Shown here: in pieces, positions 47,612-57,400 of the stretch
How the letters are laid out: each line of letters begins with the position of its first letter
How positions within the stretch are numbered: the first letter of the stretch is position 1
Assembly: GCF_026625125.1 (NCBI RefSeq)
Contig: NZ_CP113097.1
Span: 434,001 to 498,000, forward strand
Reading direction: 5' to 3'
Origin: Pseudomonas putida
GTDB taxonomy: Bacteria > Pseudomonadota > Gammaproteobacteria > Pseudomonadales > Pseudomonadaceae
Length of the DNA: 64,000 bases
Notes under the pieces: generated by a model
The model's database searches: none
Told to the model about the DNA's origin: nothing
What the model saw: only the letters and a program-made list of their open reading frames with translations
Made by a program: the position numbers and the translations under genes

Positions 47612-48463
47612 ATGTTTCCTGACAACCTGACATTTTCCATCGCCGACTGGGTCAACGGCTGGGTCGACGCCCTGGTGACCAACTACGGCGATGTGTTCCG
47701 GCACATCTCCGATACGCTGCTATGGGCCATCGTCGGCCTTGAGGGCTTGTTGCGCGCTACCCCTTGGTGGCTGATGCTCGGTGTGGTGGCAGTGGTCGCC
47801 TGGCACGCGACCCGGCGCATCCTGCCGGCCCTGCTGATCACCGGCCTGCTGTTCCTGGTCGGTGCCGTTGGCCTGTGGGACAAGCTGATGCAGACCTTGG
47901 CACTGATGCTGGTAGCTACGCTGATCTCGGTGCTGGTGGGCATCCCGCTTGGCATCCTGTCGGCGCGCAGCAACCGTCTGCGGGCAGTACTGATGCCACT
48001 GCTCGACATCATGCAGACCATGCCCAGCTTCGTGTACCTGATTCCGGTGCTGATGCTGTTCGGCCTGGGCAAGGTGCCGGCCATCTTCGCTACGGTGATC
48101 TATGCCGCGCCGCCGCTGATCCGCCTGACTGACCTGGGTATCCGCCAGGTCGATGGGGAGGTGATGGAGGCGATCAACGCCTTCGGTGCCAACCGCTGGC
48201 AGCAGCTGTTCGGTGTGCAGTTGCCGCTGGCGCTGCCGAGCATCATGGCCGGTATCAACCAGACCACCATGATGGCCCTGTCGATGGTCGTGATCGCTTC
48301 GATGATCGGGGCGCGTGGCCTTGGTGAAGACGTGCTGGTCGGCATCCAGACCCTCAACGTTGGCCGCGGCCTGGAAGCGGGCCTGGCCATCGTCATTCTC
48401 GCGGTGGTCATCGACCGCATTACCCAGGCCTATGGCCGGCCACGCCACGAGGTGAGCAAATGA
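47612..48463 (+). CDS. hutW: Histidine ABC transporter permease HutW
   Basis: A 283-residue ProW-like inner-membrane permease with about six to seven hydrophobic segments. The ABC-permease EAA motif lies in EAINAFGANRWQQLFGVQLP near residue 186. The MQTMPSFVYLIPVLMLFGLG segment is typical of the betaine/proline permease group. The start at 47612 is chosen because GAGTGG precedes it; a GTG nine bases earlier is possible. Its stop overlaps hutV (ATGA). Confidence 0.9.
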   Translation: MFPDNLTFSIADWVNGWVDALVTNYGDVFRHISDTLLWAIVGLEGLLRATPWWLMLGVVAVVAWHATRRILPALLITGLLFLVGAVGLWDKLMQTLALMLVATLISVLVGIPLGILSARSNRLRAVLMPLLDIMQTMPSFVYLIPVLMLFGLGKVPAIFATVIYAAPPLIRLTDLGIRQVDGEVMEAINAFGANRWQQLFGVQLPLALPSIMAGINQTTMMALSMVVIASMIGARGLGEDVLVGIQTLNVGRGLEAGLAIVILAVVIDRITQAYGRPRHEVSK

Positions 48464-49290
48464 GCACGCAGCCGATCAGCAAGATCGAGGTGAAGAACGT
48501 CTTCAAGATCTTCGGCGACCGGGCCGACGAAGCCATGCGCCTGATCCGCAGCGCCCAGGGCAAAGAGCAAGTGCTGGCGCAGACCGGCTGCGTGGTCGGG
48601 GTCAACGACCTGTCGTTGTCCATCGCCAGCGGCGAGATTTTCGTGATCATGGGCTTGTCGGGCTCAGGGAAATCGACCTTGGTACGCCATTTCAACCGCC
48701 TGATAGACCCTACCAGCGGGCAGATCCTGGTCGATGGCGAAGACATCCTGCAGTACGACATGGAGGCTTTGCGCGATTTTCGCCGACGCAAGATCAGCAT
48801 GGTGTTCCAGAGCTTCGGCCTGCTGCCGCACCGCAATGTGATGGAAAACGTCGCCTATGGCCTGAAGGTGCGGGGCGAAAGCAAGCAGCTGTGCGCCGAG
48901 CGCGCCCAGCAATGGATCGAGACCGTAGGCCTGAAGGGCTACGAGAAGAAATACCCGCACCAGCTGTCCGGTGGCATGCGCCAGCGTGTCGGCCTGGCCC
49001 GGGCACTGGCAGCGGACACCGATATCATCCTCATGGACGAGGCCTTCAGTGCGCTCGACCCCTTGATCCGCGCCGAGATGCAGGACCAATTGCTCGAACT
49101 GCAGAAGACCCTGCACAAGACCATCGTGTTCATCACCCATGACCTGGACGAAGCGGTACGCATCGGCAACCGCATCGCCATCCTCAAGGACGGCCGCCTG
49201 ATCCAGGTGGGAACGCCGCACCAGATCCTCCACAACCCGGCCGATGAGTATGTCGACCGCTTCGTCCAGCGCCGCGCGGTCGCGGTATGA
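48460..49290 (+). CDS. hutV: Histidine ABC transporter ATP-binding protein HutV
   Basis: A 276-residue ProV-like ATPase driving HutW. Walker A GLSGSGKST is near residue 66, the Q-loop is in MVFQSFGLLPHRNV, the signature is LSGGMRQRVGLARALA, Walker B is IILMDEAFSALDPL, and the H-loop is FITHDLDEA. It lacks the C-terminal CBS domains of osmoregulated ProV/OpuCA proteins, consistent with a nutrient role. It overlaps hutW by 4 bp and runs straight into the HutH-like gene. Confidence 0.92.
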   Translation: MSTQPISKIEVKNVFKIFGDRADEAMRLIRSAQGKEQVLAQTGCVVGVNDLSLSIASGEIFVIMGLSGSGKSTLVRHFNRLIDPTSGQILVDGEDILQYDMEALRDFRRRKISMVFQSFGLLPHRNVMENVAYGLKVRGESKQLCAERAQQWIETVGLKGYEKKYPHQLSGGMRQRVGLARALAADTDIILMDEAFSALDPLIRAEMQDQLLELQKTLHKTIVFITHDLDEAVRIGNRIAILKDGRLIQVGTPHQILHNPADEYVDRFVQRRAVAV

Positions 49291-49298
49291 GGGGCACC

Positions 49299-50822
49299 AT
49301 GTCGCACGTTCAGACCGTTGTCTTCGAAGATGCCCCACTGCGTTGGCAGGACATAGCCGCCGTTGCCCGCCATGGCGCGCCATTGGAACTGGCACCGCAG
49401 GTATGGGCGCGTATCGACAATGCCCAAGCCATCGTCCGCCATATCGTCGAGAGCGGTGAGCGGGCCTATGGCGTGAACACGGGCCTGGGCGCACTATGCA
49501 ACGTGTCGCTGCAAGGCGAACAGCTCAGCCAGCTATCACGCAATACCTTGCTCAGCCACGCCTGTGGCGTGGGGCCAGCGCTCGCTGAGGAACAGACCCG
49601 GGCGATCATCTGCGCTGCAATCGCCAACTACAGCCACGGCAAATCGGGTATCGCCCGATGTGTGGTCGAAGCGTTGCTGGCGCTGCTCAACCATGGCATC
49701 ACGCCGCAGGTACCTTCGCAGGGGTCGGTCGGTTACCTGACGCACATGGCGCACGTTGGCGTGTGCCTGCTGGGGATCGGCAAGGTCAGCTACCGTGGGC
49801 ACGTCGTCGACGCCGCCCAGGCCCTGGCCGAGGAGGGCCTGCAGCCGGTGCTGCTGGGGGCCAAGGATGGGCTGTGCCTGGTCAACGGCACGCCGTGCAT
49901 GACCGGCCTGGCCAGCCTCGCCCTGGACGACGCCAGCCGGCTGTTGCAATGGGCCGACGTGACCGGTGCCATGAGCTTCGAGGCACTGCGCGGGCAGATC
50001 ACTGCGTTCGACCCCGAGATCATCGCCCTCAAGCCGCACCCAGGCATGCAAGTGGTGGGCGAGAACCTGCGCGCGTTGCTCGCGGGGAGCGAAGTGATCG
50101 CTGCCAGCAAGGGTATCCGCACCCAGGATGCGCTGAGCATCCGCTCGATCCCGCAGGTGCACGGCGCGGCCCGTGATCAGTTCGCCCATGCTGTGCGGCA
50201 GATCGAGGCCGAACTCAACGGCGCCAACGACAACCCGTTGCTGCTGGGCACCCCGGATGACTTCCGTGTGGTGTCCCAAGCCAACCCACACGGCCAGTCG
50301 GTGGCAATGGCCGCCGACCTGCTGGCGATTGCCATGGCCGAGATCGGTTCGATTGCCGAGCGCCGCCTGGATCGCCTGGTCAACCCCCACGTCAGTGGGC
50401 TGCCGGCATTTCTGGTCAGCAACCCTGGGGTCAACTCGGGGATGATGATCGCCCAGTACGTGGCCGCCTCGCTGTGCGCGCAGAACCGCCAGCTGGCGCA
50501 ACCGGCAGTGCTCGACAATTACGTCACTTCCGGTCTGCAGGAAGACCACCTGAGCCTTGGAACCAACGCCGCGCTGAAACTGCACCAGGTGCTGGAGAAC
50601 TGCACCCAGGTACTGGCCATCGAGTATCTGTTGGCGAGCCAGGCGTTCGAATTTCTCAAGTATCAGCGTTTTGGCGCAGGTACCGATGCCGCCTGGCGCC
50701 TGCTCCGTGAGCAGGTTCCGGCTTACCTGGAAGACCGTTGGCTGGCGCCGGACATCGCCTGCACCGCCGCGCTGCTCAAAGCTTCGCCAGGGCCGCTGCC
50801 TGTTCTCGCGGCACTGCACTGA
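49299..50822 (+). CDS. HutH-like aromatic amino-acid lyase paralogue lacking the MIO tripeptide
   Basis: A 507-residue member of the histidine/phenylalanine ammonia-lyase family. Conserved family parts are AYGVNTGLGALC, NTLLSHACGVG, SIRSIPQVHGAARDQF, NGANDNPLL and LQEDHLSLG. In active lyases GSVG is followed by Ala-Ser-Gly, which cyclises to the electrophilic MIO group. Here GSVG (residues 142-145) is followed by YLTHMAH, three residues short, so MIO cannot form. The protein is therefore probably not a conventional lyase. The ATG at 49299 has a GAGGGG site; an ATG at 49287 overlapping hutV is the alternative. It sits just before the genuine hutH. Confidence 0.85.
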   Translation: MSHVQTVVFEDAPLRWQDIAAVARHGAPLELAPQVWARIDNAQAIVRHIVESGERAYGVNTGLGALCNVSLQGEQLSQLSRNTLLSHACGVGPALAEEQTRAIICAAIANYSHGKSGIARCVVEALLALLNHGITPQVPSQGSVGYLTHMAHVGVCLLGIGKVSYRGHVVDAAQALAEEGLQPVLLGAKDGLCLVNGTPCMTGLASLALDDASRLLQWADVTGAMSFEALRGQITAFDPEIIALKPHPGMQVVGENLRALLAGSEVIAASKGIRTQDALSIRSIPQVHGAARDQFAHAVRQIEAELNGANDNPLLLGTPDDFRVVSQANPHGQSVAMAADLLAIAMAEIGSIAERRLDRLVNPHVSGLPAFLVSNPGVNSGMMIAQYVAASLCAQNRQLAQPAVLDNYVTSGLQEDHLSLGTNAALKLHQVLENCTQVLAIEYLLASQAFEFLKYQRFGAGTDAAWRLLREQVPAYLEDRWLAPDIACTAALLKASPGPLPVLAALH

Positions 50823-50844
50823 ACAATAACAAAGGAGCCTGTAC

Positions 50845-52377
50845 ATGGAAGCCCTGAACCTCATCCCTGGCCGGCTGACGCTGGCCCAACTGCGCCAGAT
50901 CCACCTGGCGCCACTGCGCCTGAGCCTGGATGCCAGCGCAGCTGCGGCCATCGATGCCAGCGTTGCCGTTGTCGAGCAGATCATCGCTGAAGATCGCACC
51001 GCTTACGGCATCAACACCGGGTTCGGCCTTTTGGCCTCGACCCGTATTGCCAGCCACGATCTGGAAAACCTGCAGCGCTCGCTGGTGCTATCGCATGCCG
51101 CGGGCATTGGCGCGCCGCTGGACGATGCGATGGTCCGGCTGATCATGGTGCTGAAGATCAACAGCCTCAGCCGTGGTTTTTCCGGCATTCGCCGCAAGGT
51201 CATCGATGCCTTGATCGCACTGGTGAACGCCGAAGTCTACCCGCACATTCCGCTCAAGGGGTCGGTGGGGGCTTCCGGTGACCTGGCGCCGCTGGCGCAC
51301 ATGTCCCTGGTGCTGTTGGGCGAAGGCAAGGCGCGTTACCAAGGCCAATGGCTGCCTGCTGTCGAGGCGCTTGCCGTTGCCGGGTTGCAACCGCTGACCC
51401 TGGCCGCCAAGGAAGGCCTGGCGTTGCTCAACGGCACCCAAGCGTCCACTGCCTATGCCTTGCGCGGCCTGTTCCAGGCCGAAGACCTGTTCGCTGCAGC
51501 CATCGCTTGCGGCGGCCTCACGGTCGAGGCGGTGCTCGGTTCGCGTTCGCCGTTCGACCCGCGCATCCACGACGCGCGCGGCCAGCCCGGGCAGATCGAT
51601 ACAGCCGCCTGTTTCCGGGACCTGCTGGGCGAGTCCAGCGAGGTTTCGCTGTCGCACAAACACTGTGGCAAGGTCCAGGATCCGTACTCGCTGCGCTGCC
51701 AACCCCAGGTCATGGGCGCGTGCCTCACCCAGCTGCGCCAGGCGGCGGAGGTACTGGCGATCGAATCCAACGCGGTGTCGGACAACCCATTGGTGTTCGC
51801 CGTCGAAGGCGATGTGGTCTCGGGCGGTAACTTCCACGCCGAGCCGGTGGCCATGGCCGCCGACAACCTGGCGCTGGCCATCGCTGAAATCGGCGCACTG
51901 AGCGAGCGCCGTATCTCGTTGATGATGGACAAGCACATGTCGCAGTTGCCGCCGTTCCTGGTGGAAAACGGCGGGGTCAACTCCGGCTTCATGATCGCCC
52001 AGGTGACTGCGGCGGCCCTGGCCAGTGAGAACAAGGCGCTGTCACACCCGCACAGCGTCGACAGCCTGCCGACCTCGGCCAACCAGGAGGACCACGTGTC
52101 CATGGCCCCGGCGGCTGGCAAACGGCTGTGGGAAATGGCCGAAAATACCCGTGGTGTGCTGGCCATCGAGTGGCTGGGCGCATGCCAGGGGCTCGATCTG
52201 CGCGAGGGGCTCAAGACCTCGGTGAAACTGGAGCAGGCCCGCCAGGTGCTGCGCCGTGAAGTGCCGCACTATGACCGTGATCGCTTCTTTTCGCCGGATA
52301 TCGAGGCCGCCAGCGCGCTGCTGGCAGAAGGCAAACTGACGGGGCTGTTGCCGCGTGGCGTGTTGCCGAGCTTGTGA
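50845..52377 (+). CDS. hutH: Histidine ammonia-lyase HutH
   Basis: A 510-residue lyase converting histidine to urocanate and ammonia, step one. The MIO-forming tripeptide is intact in [15 protein letters not shown], with Ala143-Ser144-Gly145. The active-site motifs [34 protein letters not shown] and [10 protein letters not shown] are present. AGGAG lies before the ATG. It follows the MIO-less paralogue by 22 bp, which makes the pair directly comparable. Confidence 0.97.
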   Translation: MEALNLIPGRLTLAQLRQIHLAPLRLSLDASAAAAIDASVAVVEQIIAEDRTAYGINTGFGLLASTRIASHDLENLQRSLVLSHAAGIGAPLDDAMVRLIMVLKINSLSRGFSGIRRKVIDALIALVNAEVYPHIPLKGSVGASGDLAPLAHMSLVLLGEGKARYQGQWLPAVEALAVAGLQPLTLAAKEGLALLNGTQASTAYALRGLFQAEDLFAAAIACGGLTVEAVLGSRSPFDPRIHDARGQPGQIDTAACFRDLLGESSEVSLSHKHCGKVQDPYSLRCQPQVMGACLTQLRQAAEVLAIESNAVSDNPLVFAVEGDVVSGGNFHAEPVAMAADNLALAIAEIGALSERRISLMMDKHMSQLPPFLVENGGVNSGFMIAQVTAAALASENKALSHPHSVDSLPTSANQEDHVSMAPAAGKRLWEMAENTRGVLAIEWLGACQGLDLREGLKTSVKLEQARQVLRREVPHYDRDRFFSPDIEAASALLAEGKLTGLLPRGVLPSL

Positions 52378-52425
52378 CAACCGGTCAGTTGCCTCGCGCA
52401 CTATCGCTAGTAACGGAGACTGAAT

Positions 52426-53631
52426 ATGAGAACTCTCTGGCAGAACTGCCAGGCGGCAACCATGGCCCAGGGCAGCTACTCGATCATCGAGGACGCGGCC
52501 ATCGTCAGCAACGCGGGCTTGATCGAGTGGATCGGGCCACGGACTGAAGCGCCGGTGCAGGGCATCGCTCGCACAGTGAGCCTTGACGGCGTCTGGGTCA
52601 CCCCCGGGCTGATCGACTGCCACACCCACGCCGTATTCGGTGGCAACCGTAGCGACGAGTTCGAGCGGCGCCTGCAGGGCGTGAGTTATGCCGACATCGC
52701 CGCGCAAGGCGGCGGCATCGCCAGTACCGTGCGGGCCACCCGTGCGGCCAGCGAGGATGAGCTGTTCGCCAGTGCCCGCCAGCGGGTCCAGGCGCTGATG
52801 CGTGACGGTGTGACTACCCTGGAGATCAAGTCCGGCTACGGCCTGGACCTGGCCAACGAACGCAAGATGCTGCGTGTGGCGCGGCGTCTGGCCGACGAAT
52901 TGCCGGTTGCCGTGCGCGCTACCTGCCTGGCCGCCCACGCCTTGCCGCCGGAATACGCCGGGCGCCCCGACGACTACATTGCGCACATCTGCGACCAGAT
53001 GCTGCCTGCACTCGCCGCCGAGGGGTTGGTGGACGCCGTGGACGCGTTCTGCGAGCACCTGGCGTTTTCCCCGGCCCAGGTCGAGCAGGTGTTCATCAGG
53101 GCACGCGAACTGGGTTTGCCGGTCAAGCTGCACGCCGAGCAGCTATCGTCGTTGCACGGCTCCAGCCTGGCCGCGCGCTACCAGGCGCTGTCGGCCGACC
53201 ACCTGGAATTCATGACCGAGGAAGACGCCGTGGCGATGGCCGAGGCGGGCACCGTCGCGGTGCTGCTACCGGGCGCGTTCTACTTCCTGCGCGAAACCCG
53301 GCTGCCTCCCATGGACGCCCTGCGTCGTCACGGCGTGAAGATTGCCCTTGCCAGCGACCTCAACCCCGGCACAGCGCCAGGCCTGTCGCTGCGGCTGATG
53401 CTGAACATGGGGTGCACGCTGTTTCGCATGACCCCGGAAGAAGCCCTGGCGGGCGTTACCCTCCATGCCGCCACGGCACTGGGCATGGGCGACACCCATG
53501 GCACGCTGGAAGTCGGCAAGGTGGCGGACTTTGTCGCCTGGCAGATCGAACGCCCCGCCGACCTGGCTTACTGGCTGGGTGGCGACCTGCCCAAGCGCGT
53601 GGTGCGCAAAGGCCATGAAATAGCCCACTGA
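52426..53631 (+). CDS. hutI: Imidazolonepropionase HutI
   Basis: A 401-residue metal-dependent amidohydrolase opening imidazolone propionate to N-formimino-L-glutamate, step three. Metal ligands are in [20 protein letters not shown] near residue 64, [20 protein letters not shown] and the Asp in [24 protein letters not shown] near 125 is a family hallmark. It starts 48 bp after hutH and is followed ten bases later by hutG. Confidence 0.96.
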   Translation: MRTLWQNCQAATMAQGSYSIIEDAAIVSNAGLIEWIGPRTEAPVQGIARTVSLDGVWVTPGLIDCHTHAVFGGNRSDEFERRLQGVSYADIAAQGGGIASTVRATRAASEDELFASARQRVQALMRDGVTTLEIKSGYGLDLANERKMLRVARRLADELPVAVRATCLAAHALPPEYAGRPDDYIAHICDQMLPALAAEGLVDAVDAFCEHLAFSPAQVEQVFIRARELGLPVKLHAEQLSSLHGSSLAARYQALSADHLEFMTEEDAVAMAEAGTVAVLLPGAFYFLRETRLPPMDALRRHGVKIALASDLNPGTAPGLSLRLMLNMGCTLFRMTPEEALAGVTLHAATALGMGDTHGTLEVGKVADFVAWQIERPADLAYWLGGDLPKRVVRKGHEIAH

Positions 53632-53641
53632 GCGAGGCGAA

Positions 53642-54445
53642 ATGGACAAGGTACTGAGTTTCCACCAGGGCCGTGTGCCCCTGCTGATCAGCATGCCCCA
53701 CGCGGGGCTCCGCCTGACCCCGGCCGTGCGCGACGGGTTGGTCGACCAGGCGCGCAGCCTGCCCGACACTGACTGGCATATCCCGCGCCTGTACGATTTC
53801 GCCCGTGAGCTTGGGGCCAGTGTGGTGGCGGCAGAGTATTCGCGCTTCGTCATCGACCTCAACCGCCCGGATGACGACAAACCGTTGTATGCAGGGGCTA
53901 CCACAGGCCTGTTTCCGGCTGCATTGTTCGAGGGCCAGCCGCTGTTCAAGGAAGGCTGCGAGCCTTCTGCCGAGGAGCGCAAGGTTTATCTCGAGCAAAT
54001 CTGGCGGCCGTATCACCAGGTCATCGAGCAGGAACTGGCACGCTTGCGCAGCGAGTTCGGCTACGCACTCCTCTGGGATGCCCACTCGATCCGCTCTTTT
54101 ATCCCCCACCTGTTCGAAGGCAGGTTGCCAGACTTCAACCTGGGCACCTTCAACGGTGCCAGTTGTGCCCCAGGGCTGGTCGAACGGTTGCAAAGCGTAT
54201 GTGCCCAAGCGCAGGGCTACAGCCATGTGCTCAATGGCCGCTTCAAGGGGGGGCACATCACTCGGCATTATGGTGACCCTGGCGGCCATATCCATGCCGT
54301 GCAGCTGGAGCTGGCGCAGAGTACCTACATGGAAGAGAGCCTACCGTTCGACTATCGCGAAGACCTGGCTCAACCGACGCAAGTGGTTCTGCACCAGCTG
54401 TTGACGGCCATGTTGGCGTGGGGGCAGGGGCACTACGCGCAGTGA
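53642..54445 (+). CDS. hutG: N-formylglutamate deformylase HutG
   Basis: A 267-residue amidohydrolase releasing glutamate and formate from N-formylglutamate, the final step in pathways that use HutF. Motifs are LLISMPHAGLRLTP near residue 14, FVIDLNRPDDD near 70, LLWDAHSIRSFIPHLFEG near 142 and FKGGHITRHYGDP near 200. It is not the arginase-like formiminoglutamase, so HutF plus HutG form a consistent five-step route. It is last in the operon. Confidence 0.95.
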   Translation: MDKVLSFHQGRVPLLISMPHAGLRLTPAVRDGLVDQARSLPDTDWHIPRLYDFARELGASVVAAEYSRFVIDLNRPDDDKPLYAGATTGLFPAALFEGQPLFKEGCEPSAEERKVYLEQIWRPYHQVIEQELARLRSEFGYALLWDAHSIRSFIPHLFEGRLPDFNLGTFNGASCAPGLVERLQSVCAQAQGYSHVLNGRFKGGHITRHYGDPGGHIHAVQLELAQSTYMEESLPFDYREDLAQPTQVVLHQLLTAMLAWGQGHYAQ

Positions 54446-54449
54446 GCGA

Positions 54450-54477
54450 CGAGGGCCTGGCCGGGTGAAGGCCCTCG
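54450..54477. terminator. Terminator between hutG and the LRR-NEL gene
   Basis: CGAGGGCCT and AGGCCCTCG form a 9-bp stem around a 10-base loop between the convergent genes, five bases after the hutG stop. Confidence 0.65.
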
Positions 54478-54497
54478 CAGTTCGTTTCAGGGGGTGA

Positions 54498-57400
54498 TCA
54501 TTCGGGCCGGCCCTGCATCCGGGTCAGTTCCTGAAGCAGCTCCAGCTCCTGATGTTCTTTAGCGTCTTGCAGGTTTTGCTGCAGTGCCAGCTCCTCCGTC
54601 AGCGGCAGGTCGAGTGCAGCCAGTTCGAGCACCTGCTCGCCATAGCGTTGCTCTATTTCGGCAAAACGGCCGGGGTATTCAGCGCGCAATCGGCGGGTCC
54701 AGTCATCGTTCGCCAGCATGTACTGGATGAACGCATCACTGTTTTCCTTTTGCCTGACGCGCTCCAGGACACTGGAGATCTCGCCCGGTGCCAGCATGGC
54801 CGCGCCGCGAAAACGCATACTGTCAGCAATCGGCAGGTCCAGCTCCCGGGCCAGCTCCCGGCGGTAGGCCAGGCGTACCGAGACCCGGTCACCTTGCCCG
54901 GTCCGGCTGTTGGCCAGCAGTTCCAGCTGGCCGATCCGGTACAGTTGAAGCAGGCGCCGATACAAGGCCGGCAAGGAGTCGCCCGCGTCGGTGAGGATGC
55001 GGTTGGACATCAGGTACAGCTCGATATTGTTGAATTCCTGAAGTGCGCCGTCATGGCAGGTCTGCGAGCCGGTTACCGGGTCGGGCAAGGCCGCCGCAGC
55101 GATGCTGCTCATGGTGGGCAGCTCATGCTCATGGGTTGCCGCAATCACCAGCATGATGCGCACGCGCTCGCAGAACGCGGCTTGCGAGGTAGGGTCGAGG
55201 TACGGCGCCGCATTGCGCAAGCGGCCCGCGAGGGCCAACAGGTTCTGGCCATTTTCGAGTGTCTGCAGCCTTTGCCAGCAGTCGCTCAGGGCTTCGTTCT
55301 GCGCTTGGTTGCCAAGCGCCCAATCCTCCAGCCTTGGTGAGTCATCGCCAGCGAAGGGCACTGGGAAGTGAGGATGATCGAGGAGTGAGCCCTCATCGGA
55401 CGATTCAATCAGGATCAGGTTGTCGGGAATGTCGAGGGCGAAGGACAGGCTGTGCTGGCTGTCGGAGAACGTGCGCACCCGTTGGATCGTATCTTCTGAC
55501 AACGGGTTGTCGAACATCGAAATCGACGAGATCGGCATCGGGTTGTGGATGTTTTCCAGAATATGGTTGGGCAGCTCCGAGATATGGTTGGAGCTCAAAT
55601 CCAGCAGCTCCAATGGCAGCAGGGCGTCGCACCAGGCTGGCCAGGCCTGCAGGTTCATGTTGGTCAGGCTCAGGGATGTCAGGTTCGCTGAGAGGTTGGC
55701 GGGTATCTGGGTAATGGCACCGATCTGGTTACCCGACAGGTCCAGCGACGAAAGTTGCGGCAAACGGGCGAAGGCTTCGATCATGGCCTGGTCGATTTCC
55801 AGGCCCATGTTGCGAAATTCCAAGTGCGCGAGTCGCTGCAACCGTACCAGGGCCGACGGCAGCGAGGGCATTGGCGCTACGTGCGCTTCGACGGTCAGCC
55901 GGGTGATATTGGGGAAGCGCCCCAGCAGTTCGTTGAGCTGGGCGGTTGAGCCACTGACGCGGGTCAGCGTCAAGGCAGTCACGCGTTCACCGAAGAAGGC
56001 CGGCAGCCGTCTCGGGAAGTGCTCCAGTGCCACATTTTCAAGCTGCAGCCGAAGGTACTGCAAACCCTGCTCCTGCCGGGACCAGAATTCGGTGATCGCC
56101 ACTTCGATGCGTTGCCGGTCTTCGAGCACCGCTTGGGTCAGCGGGGCGTTGGAACTGGAAGCTTGCGCCCAGCCTTCGATCGCCTCGCGCAGTTGCTGGC
56201 GCTCATTCTGGATGCGTTCGAGCCGTTGGGTCAGCTCGGGGGAGTGATCCACATTGACCTGCACATTCATCCGGTTCTCGCTCAGTAGCAGGCGCTGCAG
56301 GTGGGTTTCGTTGATCTCGTTACCCTCCAGCGAAAGGCTCGATGGGCGCTGGATCGCTTCTGCCTCATTGAGCAGGAACGAGGGCAGCGACCGGAGGTTG
56401 TTGTCACGCAGCGAAACGTGAGCGATTCGCTCCAGGGCGTCACTGCCCAGCCCGATCGGCCATTGATGCAGTTGCATGGCGTTCAGGCCGAGGTAGTCCA
56501 GCGAAAACTCATGGAAGCTGGGGCTGTCGCGCTGCGCGAAACGATTGCCGCTCAGGTCCAGGTACCTGAGCAGTGGCAACTGGGCCAGTTGGTTCATGTC
56601 GTTGGAGGTGAGTGCGACGTTCTGGTTGATGAACCTCAGCGCCCGCAGGCCAGGCAAGTGCTCGGTGATGGTGGGGATACTGAAAATGAAAGAGGACGGT
56701 GTAATGCTGGGGTCGTAGGCCCGGCTGATCTCCAGCGATTCAAGTTGCGGAACCTGCCTGAGCAGGCGTTGCAGCAAGCGTTCGTTCTGCGCCCAACCGG
56801 CGAGGGTGCCTGATGGCAGGTCGTAAAGCCGCAACCTGCGAATATTCGAGGTGAAGAATGCCGGCAGGGTCATGGGGATATCGGCCAGGGGCACCTGCTC
56901 CAGGCTCAGCTCGCTGGTGTGGCTGTCCCCCTCGACCAACGCCGTGTCGTACCAGTGCTGCATGATGGCTTGCCGCAGGGCACTGTATTGCTGCGCGGCC
57001 TGATCGGACGCAGTTGAAATCCCCTCGTTCCAGTCGTCCAGCCGGCTTTGCATCTCTATGCGTTGATCCACCAGTTGCTGCAGCCGTCCAAGCACTTGCT
57101 GTGGGTTACGGCCACCGCCGGCGATGATCATCAGAATCTGATCCGCCGATCTGGGGGTGTGTTCGGCGAGCCCTGTGGCGTTGACCGCCTCAAGCAGGGC
57201 CTGGCGGCTGACAATGGGGGCTGTCGGCAGGCCACCACTCAACGGGTAGCCAATACGTCCGTTGGCGAGCCGCATGGGGGAGCGGTAACCTGGCCGTACA
57301 GGTTGCATGCCCAGCACCTGCCTGAGCGAGGTACGTGACAACAGGGGGCCTTCCTGCAACCGCAGGCGTAAATCAGCCCCGTCCACAATGCCCACTTGGG

